From contig NC_082602.1 in the NCBI RefSeq assembly GCF_030936135.1, positions 3,906,001-3,970,000 on the forward strand: DNA of 64,000 nt, written 5' to 3'. Origin of the DNA: Gavia stellata (lineage: Eukaryota; Chordata; Aves; Gaviiformes; Gaviidae). Below, piece by piece: positions 55,001 through 64,000 of this stretch. The notes beneath the pieces are model-generated. The model worked only from the letters and a program-made list of their open reading frames with translations. It did no database searches and had not been told where the DNA came from. Made by a program: the position numbers and the translations under genes. How positions within the stretch are numbered: position 1 is the stretch's first letter; every line of letters begins with the position of its first letter.

Positions 55001-55625
55001 TACTGCGGGGGCAGCAGGCCGGGTCTGGGGGAACTGCTGTGCAACCTCTTGAGCTAGTGCTGGGGTTTGGTGTGAGTCCCGCAAGGCTCTGCTTAAAAAA
55101 ATGTATGTTCTCAGCTCTGTCCAAAACAGCAGAGCTCAGCTCAAACAGCCAAACAAGGCGCTCGCTCCTGTCCCCGCTGCTCTGCTTTCAGTATGTTTCC
55201 CCGTGAATATTTGCTGAAAGACCTCATGTATGTCCCATCTCAACGTCTACCTGGGCATGTCCATAGCACTCGTGTGCAGAGCTGATCTTCTCGCAGTTCC
55301 CTTTCCCCTGGGTGTTTTCTTTCTTTTTTTTTGTTCCCCTCTTCCTGCAGTTCAAGAGCCCAGGTTATTTTAGCACAGTAAACATTTTTTTGACAGCTAG
55401 TGACATGAATAAATCCTTTTCCTCTCCTCCCCCTAGTTTATTATTTAAGGGGAGAAGATGATTAAATCCAGCAGAGCTGATTTGAATTCTCTGTTAGCAG
55501 GAAGAGGGCGGCCGATGGGGGTCTGTCAAGCCGCAGAGTTTGCGTTCATCAGCATCTTGGGAGAAACAGAGATGCCAGCTGCTTAGGAACATCTGGATTT
55601 GGTTGTTCTCCCTCTGCCCCCACCT
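43001..55625. other. Intergenic sequence, no gene recognised
   Basis: Only chance open frames. Holds the A12G11 junction (50089-50111), three strong pyrimidine-AG acceptor-like sites between 45480 and 46280, and AT-rich or CpG-containing stretches such as 48480-48570 and 53520-53760 that look like possible conserved non-coding elements. That last reading is impression only. Confidence 0.55.
50089..50111. repeat. A12G11 homopurine junction
   Basis: Twelve A followed directly by eleven G, then GAAAAG-type sequence. Likely polymorphic and error-prone to sequence. Confidence 0.9.
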
Positions 55626-56019
55626 TTGCTTTTCTTTCTTTTCTTTCTTTTCTTGCTTTTCTTGCTTTTCTTGCTTTTCTTGCTTTTCTTGCTTTTCTTG
55701 CTTTTCTTGCTTTTCTTGCTTTTCTTGCTTTTCTTGCTTTTCTTGCTTTTCTTGCTTTTCTTTCTTTTCTTTCTTTTCTTTCTTTTCTTTCTTTTCTTTC
55801 TTTTCTTTCTTTTCTTTCTTTTCTTTCTTTTCTTTCTTTTCTTTCTTTTCTTTCTTTTCTTTCTTTTCTTTCTTTTCTTTCTTTTCTTTCTTTTCTTTCT
55901 TTTCTTTCTTTTCTTTCTTTTCTTTCTTTTCTTTCTTTTCTTTCTTTTCTTTCTTTTCTTTCTTTTCTTTCTTTTCTTTCTTTTCTTTCTTTTCTTTCTT
56001 TTCTTTCTTTTCTTTCTTT
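55626..56019. repeat. 9-bp tandem array (TTTTCTTTC/TTTTCTTGC), about 44 units
   Basis: Perfect or near-perfect 9-bp repeats over about 394 bp. The penultimate base of each unit is G or T. In order I read one G unit, two T units, twelve consecutive G units (G at 55655 and every 9 bp to 55754), then twenty-nine T units (55763 to 56015). Because 9 is a multiple of 3, reading frames on both strands stay open and give spurious proteins (FSF/FSC, FLL, KEK/KEQ-type and KERKER-type). No real gene is implied. Confidence 0.97.
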
Positions 56020-58142
56020 GTTTTTGAAGAGTTTAGCATTACTGACTCTAAATGCTGGATCTAGTGGGGTGACAGCTTGGCTTCTCTTCTCGAGTACCGG
56101 AGCCCTGCCAGGGTACTGGGTCAGAGTCCAAGCGAGAGTTGGCCAGAGCAGTAAAAAACCCGACCGGCTGGTCACAGCTTTCTGAAGGAGAAGCTCTTTC
56201 CGTTTGGGGCCGGGCTCTGTGTGCCCGAGGGCCCGGTCTCTGGTTAATGTAATGCCAGCACGAAGCAGGGAGGGAAAGCCGGGGCCCCTCTGTGCAAAGG
56301 GAGAGAGTGTTTTCCTAACCTCGGTGGCATGGAAACACAAGTAGTTAGAGCGAAAGAAGCCCCAGTAGAGTTAATTAAGTGTTGCATTTAAAAGGCAGAA
56401 TTGAATGGAATCGCTTTGCATTTCTTGGAGTTATCTTTTCCCACTCTCGAGCACTGGACAAGGGTTGGGTACCTGTGCTGTTTGGGATGGGAAGGCAATC
56501 TGGAGCGGCGCGTTAGCATGGGCTTGGCTGTGGGGTTTGAGAGGCAGTCATGAGCTCCTCTGAGCAGCGGTTTTGCTGCCCAGCAAGCCCTTAGCCTGCC
56601 CGGCGAAGGCAGCGTGCTCTATGTACGGTCAGGAAAGATGCAGGGGTGAAGGGTCCCCTCCTCTCTATCCCCTTTCCCATCATTTTGACTAAAAGATGTG
56701 TCTATAAAACTGGTACTTGCTGGAGACTGAACTAACCGAGCTGGTGCCTCTGTAGAGCAGCGAGTCATCCCATGCTCAGGTCCTGCTATGTCATCTCCCA
56801 GTGACGCTCATCCTGGCTAATTAAGCAGGGGCTAAATAACCCAGGCAGTGCCCTGTACTCATGTGGCCGACCAGCTCGGCATTGGCTTGGGTTCTCCATC
56901 AGCCAGAGGAATCGGTGGCTGTGCGGTGCAGACAGCCCCTAAAGGCTGTGGCTCGGCCGTTGCCAGCGTTAGGAATCTGCGACTTGAAATCATCGCTGCC
57001 GTTCCCTGTGGTCCGGATGCCATTGAGACTGGGAAATTCAAAGTAATCTTGTTTGGTGTCTGCCTGCACCTTGCTAGAGGGGAGTTCTGTTCCACTAAAA
57101 AATACGCAGCGATGTGTGCCAAAATGAGCAGTTTAACGTATAAAGCAGAGCAGGCTCCTTCTCTCAGCGTCAAAACGGAGCTCCTAGCCTCACCTGGTCG
57201 CATCCCTCACTGCCAATATTTTGGTGGGATAGATTATGTCTCATGGTATTTTGGCAATAGAGGATGACTTGCAATATTTCAGGTTTTGTCGAGGTTGTCC
57301 TTTCCACCTGCCTGTCTCTTCCCTTCAGTCTTCTGTGCTTCTGATGACTGACTTTATTATCTTTGCTATTTCTAACCCTCTTTTTGGTCCCTGTTGGAGC
57401 TTGATTTCTGCTGGGGGAAGATGGAAAAGGTCAGGCTCTCGCTAGTGAAGCTTATTTAATTTGTTTGCTGCATCTGTGGGCAAACTTGCATGTATGTTGC
57501 TGGTATGAACTCTCAGGACCCTCCTGGACGCATGGGCCCCATGGTTGCTTATTTATTTACCTCTTTGCTTCTCCCTGTTTTTCTTTTTTCTCCCACCTGG
57601 CCCAGTATTCCTGGTTTTACCCCTCTTTCAAGAGAAAAGCTTAGTGGACTCCCAAACAGTAAATAAACCTGACATTTGCAGCAGTCAGTCTGATGCAACA
57701 GGACTGGGATGCAGCAGCACTTCTTTGTTTGGGCTTGTTTCCACTCTTTAAATAAAGCCTCTTTTAATCAGGAGCTAATGACAACTTTTGGTTGCGAGAG
57801 CTGATGTACAGGAAAAAAGCCAGTCTGCATTCAAAATAATGCAAACCGTTATAAATAGGAAGATCTGCAAAGATATAATCAAGCTAAATTGCCCATTGTT
57901 ACTCTCACCATAGATGATTTCTTGCTTCTGCTATCTGGGTTGGGTTGTCGTCTAGGCTTAGGAAAAATGTGTTCTCTCTTTATTCCAGTTACAAACCTAT
58001 GCAGCAGCAGCTGGTTGTTGCAAGAGTGGGTTTTACTCTGATTTTTCTGTGGATCAGGCAAATACTTTGGCGGCTTGGATATTGCTATTCAAATGGTCTC
58101 ATGAAAATTGTCTAACAGGCTTCTGCTGCTCTCTCTCTGCAG
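56020..58142. other. Intergenic sequence, no gene recognised
   Basis: Moderately CpG-containing at 56060-56300, otherwise ordinary. Only chance open frames (longest 139 codons, no domain). Confidence 0.55.
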
Positions 58143-58288
58143 CTAAACTGACCCCCTAAGGTGGATCCATCTCCTCGGGGAGCGTGTTGCAGACAGACGT
58201 GAAGAAGTCTTGCAACAGGTCAAAGCAGCAGCCTGCCAGGAAAACAGCTATGACTTGGGAATAGAGAAACTATCTCTGTCTGCAGATG
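58143..58288 (+). other. Exon-like segment with good splice signals
   Basis: 146 bp preceded by a branch-point-like CTAAC (about 58110), a pyrimidine tract and CTGCAG, and followed by GTATGC. One frame is open for 47 codons (147 nt from 58147) but enters through a stop at 58144-58146, and the other two frames also have early stops. It is therefore not an internal coding exon; it could be a non-coding RNA exon, an untranslated leader exon of a downstream plus-strand gene, or chance. Confidence 0.25.
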
Positions 58289-59083
58289 GTATGCAATAAG
58301 CTCTGGATTTTAATGACTCGGTGCAATTTATCCTATTGAAAGTAGCTGAGCCTGTAAAGAATTGGTAGCTGATGCTGAAGTCTTCAAACAGAGCCTAAAG
58401 CATTTAATACTTGAGTATTTTTTTTGTTCTGATTTTCCTCAACTGTGTTGTACATGAATGCAACATAAAAGCTGCACGCTTTTCCATGCTTTTATTGAAA
58501 TAGGGTATTGTGGAGATGGCTTATGAGTTGGGCAACAGTATTCTGATTTTTCTGCTAAATGCCCCTGATCTTTTTAAATTTTTTAATGACTTGGTTGTTT
58601 TTTTTTTTTCACTGGGAGGTTCTTAGAGAAGTGCAGCTGTCTCCAGTTACGGCACGACAATGAAGCTTGTCAGGAAAATATCGCAACATCACAAAGCCCT
58701 CATGGTTATGGAAGGCAAGTGTTGCTTGATGATGTCACTTCTGTCCCAAAACATGGTCTTTTACTTGTTTATTCTGCACGTGTGTCTCTCTCAAAGCATT
58801 TTCCCCTTGGCTTCATTGCATGCAGAGCAACCTTTGCTGAGGAATGGTAGCGTCCTGAGGGTTAAGTGACCTAATTTAATCTGTGTTGCTTTCTTCTTTC
58901 TAACCTCAGAAGGCAGAGACCCTGAACTGAGAAGTATATAAAAAGATTCTAATTAGCACAGGACAAATAATAAAATAAGGCCTAGCTTGAGAAGGGGGTT
59001 GATTTTAATTTTTTTAAATTAGCGAAAGAGTGGAGTTAAACCAAACCGCAAGTGTGGCACCTACCTGAATGCTCCACAACATC

Positions 59084-59103
59084 TTTTTTTTTTTTTTTTT
59101 TTT
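59084..59103. repeat. Poly-T run (T20)
   Basis: Twenty T followed by A and six T. It could be the antisense tail of an old retroposed sequence, but nothing recognisable adjoins it. Confidence 0.9.
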
Positions 59104-62100
59104 ATTTTTTGGCCTACTTCTTGGCAGGAAGGCAAGCTCCTGGGTGGAGTTATAGCTCTCATCAAAGAGTTGTCTTGTTTGGACACGTTGACAAGTCACC
59201 GATGTCCTTGTCAGCTGTAAACGTCAACCTGACTGTCAGGAGGCAGCTACGTGTGAGAGAGGTGAAAGTGTCTGGTCTCACCTCCTCCCTCCCTGTGTGG
59301 CCCACCTGCGACAGGCAGGAAAATCTTGCTTTGCTAGGAAAACCGCTGGCTTGTGGCTGAGCGTGACATTGAGTCTTCTGGGGTGCAAAGAGGTTGTCTC
59401 AACCCCTCTCTCATCACAGGGCTGGCTCAGAAGGTCCCACGAGGAGGAGCTGCTCTTAACCTGCCTTCGGCTTCCCTTCCACAGAAGACACACACCCCTG
59501 GAAAGATGATTTTTGGGGCGGCCGGCATAGGGGAGCTCTTGGAAAACGGCCCCATGCATCTGGGGTTAGCCACGAGGACATCACAGCTCGTAGCACCTTT
59601 GGCCAAATACCCGGTGAGCTGGTGCGTTTTTGCCAGGTTGAGAGGAAGAGTTTTCCTGGACGCCTGGGGAGCTCTTTCCTCCCCCTGCAATTGTTCGTCT
59701 GAACCTTCGTTCATCTTTATTGCTGTTTTTCTTCATCTTCTCTGGTCTCCTAATGACAGTGATTACACCAAATGCGGTACATCTCATGTACTTTGGAAAT
59801 GATTTTTCAGGCCAGACTGTCTCTTTCAGCGCTTGGAGGATCATTAAAAATACTGCGTTTTTGAAGTAAGTTTTTCTATCCTCCCTACTCTGTTTCCAGT
59901 CCTGTGTTAACCTGGAAAGTAGTAAAAATGCTGACTTTATTAAGTTGCATTAATTAATTATCTCTATAGCAACATGCACTGATGTCATAAATATGGGAAT
60001 TAAGCAGCACAGCTGGATGGAAGAAGAGCTAATAGATAAATGGAGAGAAAGGCTTTTTTTAAAATGCTCAAATATCTGCAGTAATTAAGGAAACAGAAGA
60101 CTACTAGTAAAGTAATTATTTGCATAGTTTCTCTTTTGCTGCCCCGTTTCCCCTTCAACCGACCCTTCTCCGTTACACGGGTCCTGCGTGTTCCTGCTGA
60201 AGAGGTTTTCCAAGCTGCTGGTCTATCTCTTCGTCTGCTCCAAGCACGGGGTTATCTCCTGCTTGCTTTCATGCTGATAGGTGGGAATGCAGGAATCCCT
60301 TCGGCGTCAGCAAAGCCACCCTGCTACTAGGGATGGTTCTCCGGGGAGGTAGGGATCTTGAGAAGGGAATACAGTTAATTTTGGTACTGTGGGAGGGTGA
60401 CACAGTGTGAGACAGGAGATCTCAAGAGGCAGAGGAGCTGGAAGAAGTGGATTTTTTGGCTCTGAGAATGCCAGGACGCTCTCCTTAACGTGTGTGTCAG
60501 TAGTCGTGACTTGTCTGGCTTTTAGGAGTCCTGGGTTCTCTCCGGATGTCCCGGCTGGGCTGTGCCGCTGTCTCTTCCTTGCCTTGGCGCTACTGGCTTG
60601 GATAAAAGGCAGCAGAGAGGTGTCCGTACGAACGCTGCCTGTGCGTCGTGCTTGCACCGAGCCCTCTGCAACGGGGCTCAGAGATGGGACCCTCTCTCCC
60701 TGTCTCCCAGGAGTTTGTAGCAGATGTGTTGTCTGAAAAATGCAGCAGCAATGGTTTGTGATGATAGCTGCAAAACTGGGCTGGGAAGGAGGCTAAGTAG
60801 TTGTTTCAAGGGAAGAAATATGGTATGACGAGACCGTAATTGCACTGCAGGTCTAAAGCTCCCCGGAGGTTGAGACCTGGTGCTTTTCTAGCTCTTTTTT
60901 TTTTGTCAGATAGTCTATTCACTGAACAATTTTGTTTTGCTGTTTGTTTGCCACCATCGGCTGTGAAGCTGATCAATTCTTACCAGTCCAGTGCAGCGCT
61001 TGAGGAGTAACGGCACTCTCCGTTGAATAATTTACTCAGTTAATCTATTTTGATTTTGGCATTTGACAGGTCCCAGGCAGGCTACGGTACGTCTGTGTGG
61101 AGGAGTCTCGGTATGCAGCGCTGCTATTTATACAGCATCCCGGCTACAGGAAGCGCTGCGTGGATGTGCTTGGCGGGGTGAAGAGCTTGTGATCTCGGAG
61201 AGAGCGTTTTAGGATGCCAGCCGCTCTTGCGTTCTGCTTCGTACAGAAGGAAAAGACTTTGGAACGTTTGCTTAGTTTTGCGCTGAGGTGGAGCCGAGGT
61301 AATTCACAGCAGGGATGTGATGGACGCTGGTAGGTGAGCAGTTGGGCAGTCTCTTGGGATGAAGATGTTAAGGGTTAAAACCCTTCTTTGGGCCAGCTCA
61401 GATCGTTTGCCATCCAGCGTCTGCTGGGAGAAGAAGGCCCAAAATATCGTTGGTCTGCTCTGTATTTAACTAACCGCCATACTCAAGCCAGGGAGGGTTT
61501 AACGCTGAGCGCAGGACACTGCACAAGCCTCACTTTTAAAATCAGTGCTCTCTGCCTGGGACATGTGCAGAAAGGGTTAAGCTGTCAACCAACCTGCCCC
61601 ATTCTATATAAATTAAAAAAACTGTTAACTAACTTGTAATATTTTTGTTTCCGTAGAAAAGTGTTTATTTTGGTAGCATGTACAAAGTTCCAGCTATTCT
61701 AAAACACTGAGATTTCACAGCCAAGCTTTCATGTTCCCAGCAGAGAAGGAGGTGAGATGATACTCAAAGAATCTCTGTTCTTATTTCAGCACTGCACTCG
61801 CCAGCCAAATTTTCAAAAGAGTCCAGTTTGCTGACATAAATGGGGTTGCTGATGTGCCGAAAGAGAAAGAAGTGCTGGAGAACATATTCCTCGCTGGGTC
61901 CAAGTCTCTCCCATTTTATCTTTCTCTTCCATATGTTTCCTGTGTAATGAGAGGAATTATTTATCATTAAAGTGATATATAAATTAAAAATTAAAGTTAA
62001 AATTAACGAATGCTTAAATTAATTTACTGACAAAAATAAATGTCTGTCCTTTGGATCCTGTAATTTTAATTGGAGTGGGCTACAGCATAATTAACGTGTA

Positions 62101-63808
62101 TTGATTGTAGTCCTGTGTTCATCTATAGGTGGGTGGACTGCGTAGCAGTGTTGGGAGAAATTCTTCTCGCAGATGAAGGTACGTTAAGATTTGCTGATAA
62201 CATTCTGAATAATTGTCTTGTGAAGAGACAGAAAAGTCTTTGGTCTCAAGCTGTTTTCTCTCCAGAAGGCTTGAACAAAATACATTGTTAGGGCTAAGAA
62301 TTGGCACGGCCACTTTATAGATGGGAAGAGAATTTCTGCTCCAAAAATATTAATGATCTGAATCGTTAATTAGATGCATGAAGAACACGGGAAAATCGGA
62401 AGGAAGTTAGAGCGAATAAACAAGCTGACCCAACTGGAAATTTTTGGGGAAAAAAGGTAGGCTTCTGTTTGGTCTTGGCTCCCTCTACTCTTTTCCCCAG
62501 GCAGGTATCCCCTCTTTCCCGGTGGGTGATGGTGGGGAGAAAAGGAGTGTGGCAGTGTGGGGTGTCATTTTAAGGGAGGCATGGGCAGATTGGCCACCTG
62601 CTTTGGGCCGGTGGGAGGAGATGACATCCCGAAGCCCCTCCAAGCCAAGATGTTCTGGGAGCCTGTGAAGCCTCGGGGCAGGCACTGTGTAAAGCCCTTG
62701 CAAGCAGGAGCCCGTGGGGCGAGGAGAGGGAAGGCAATCCTTGCTCCCTGGCGCAAAACCCTCTGCCTGATGCTCCAGACGTTTTGCCTGACCTGTTCTG
62801 CACGGTGAAGGACCCACTCCCGACCTTTGCAAATCAATCTCTTTAAAGAGATTGTCTTCTCTGGCGTTAATATTTTATGTTTTGTCAATACTATGAATTA
62901 ACAGAATGGAAGATGTGCTGTGTCTCACCTTGCAGCTGCATCCCACAAGCTGCCCGGCCTCCTCTAAATCATTCAGGGTGCTCTTCCTCAGGGATCCTTG
63001 GCTATACGTAGCGTGAGAGGTACCCACAAGAGCCTCTTGGCTCTTGGTTTTGGTATGCAAGGGTCATCCTGTTAGGGGAAGGGTTTGGGTAGCATGGGCC
63101 CCATCCCAACTGGGAAAAGGCTCCGGCAGCCCCTCTCACTCCTAACCCTATGGATGTGGGGATGCCTGGAAAAAGGGCGTTGCTTTTGGGAGGACCCTGG
63201 ATCCGGGAAGTGTATGGGACCGTAAACCTGCTGCAACGGGTAAGGTGATGTGTCAGGCTGTGGACGGGGAGTGGAGGATGCCCATGCTGAGCTGGCAATG
63301 CTCTTTGCTGCTTTGCCCTCCCCAGTTGAAGGCAGAGGCGATGGAGGGGGTGTGGGAGGGGTGCAGGGTACCTCTGATCCCTTGTGCTCAGCACCCGACT
63401 TTTCTCAGCCCATTAGGGTTTGCTGAACCCCGGTGATGCCTCGGGACTTCACACCACGAGAGGACCCGGTGGCAACTCGCAGCTCCCTCCCTTTTCCCCT
63501 GCGACGGTCTTCCTGGGCACCACGGGCTCCTGGACATGTTATGGCATGAACTGGAAGTTAGCCAAAATCAGCCTTTTGTGGGACCATGCGTGGGATGGTG
63601 AGCTGGCATAGCTCAGGGGCCGACTGCCATCGATCAACTCTTGGATGCATGTCTTCTGCACTTTGCTGTCTGCGAGGGAGAAAAGCCGGTGAGTGTATGC
63701 ACTCTCTTCTCTCAGCCCTGGGTTTGAGCAGTTTTACTTTCCATAAATCGAGCTCCTCTTTCTCCAGACAGGGTTGGGTTTTTTTAATGGAATCATATAG
63801 GTGCAAAG

Positions 63809-63824
63809 AAAAAAAAAAAAAAAA
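63809..63824. repeat. Poly-A run (A16)
   Basis: Sixteen A directly after GTGCAAAG. No adjoining recognisable retroelement and no clear target duplication. Confidence 0.9.
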
Positions 63825-64000
63825 TCACTCTAAACGTGACTCACAGCAAAATGTTTATAAACTCAGATTCAGGTTGCAGAGGCAAAATGTAAAATAAAGA
63901 AAGAGAGGTTTTTTTTAGGGGTTGTGAAGTCCCATCTCCCCTGAGCTGGAAGAGCCTCGCAGCCTTTTTCTGTCACTACCTTCTGCTCAGGGGGTGGGGA

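Larger units (their letters stand above)
58289..64000. other. Intergenic sequence to the right edge, no gene recognised
   Basis: Includes a T20 run (59084-59103), an A16 run (63809-63824), and AT-rich blocks with TAATTA-type cores at 59940-60010 and 61960-62110. Only chance open frames (longest 149 codons). No exon of a known gene recognised. Confidence 0.55.

Noticed and set aside
55626..56019. CRISPR-like regular array
   Set aside because: There are no spacers; it is a simple 9-bp tandem repeat in a vertebrate genome.
55549..56340. 263-codon Lys/Arg/Glu repeat protein on the minus strand
   Set aside because: Entirely due to the 9-bp tandem array. The same array gives open frames on both strands, so there is no specific coding signal.
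59084..59110. Poly-T as the tail of a processed pseudogene
   Set aside because: No recognisable coding sequence lies on the expected side and no target duplication was found.
25916..64000. Exons of UNC5B or another neighbour gene
   Set aside because: I looked for immunoglobulin, thrombospondin type 1, ZU5 and death-domain exon signatures in the open frames and saw none. The gene probably lies to the right of the window.

Overview
This is a window of vertebrate nuclear DNA, most likely from a bird. The coding sequence is split by GT-AG introns. Two conserved metabolic genes are recognisable, and one intron carries a 600 bp solo retroviral LTR of a type I recall as common in bird genomes. No prokaryotic gene organisation is present. 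Almost all open frames in the window are chance frames; the supportable coding sequence is 15 short exons belonging to two genes.

Region 1 (1 to about 19,890, plus strand): the 3' part of SGPL1, sphingosine-1-phosphate lyase. Eleven coding exons (59-17038) encode 482 residues ending in a stop, with every splice phase compatible. The missing N-terminus (about 86 residues, luminal and membrane part) lies left of the window. A 3' UTR of about 2.8 kb follows, with a candidate polyadenylation signal at 19864. Introns hold an antisense solo LTR (12872-13471) and a T12G12 homopolymer junction (9335-9358).

Region 2 (about 20,830 to 25,910, minus strand): PCBD1, pterin-4a-carbinolamine dehydratase/DCoH, complete in four exons. 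Exon 1 supplies only the initiator ATG (25700-25702) inside a CpG island; exons 2 to 4 supply the remaining 103 residues. SGPL1 and PCBD1 are convergent (tail to tail, about 0.9 kb apart), which matches the human 10q22 arrangement as I know it.

Region 3 (about 25,910 to 64,000): no recognisable protein-coding exon. In human the next gene beyond PCBD1 is UNC5B after a long gap, so this is probably the corresponding gene desert. It contains an orphan CpG island (about 42,680-43,000), a 44-unit, 9-bp tandem array with a two-block variant structure (55626-56019), an A12G11 junction, several AT-rich stretches with TAATTA-type cores, and an exon-like segment with good splice signals (58143-58288).

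The two genes act in separate pathways: sphingolipid breakdown at the ER, and tetrahydrobiopterin recycling plus HNF1 coactivation in cytosol and nucleus. Their adjacency is conserved synteny, not an operon. I saw no convincing undescribed system. The most checkable leads are the orphan CpG island, the exon-like segment and the two-block homopurine array.
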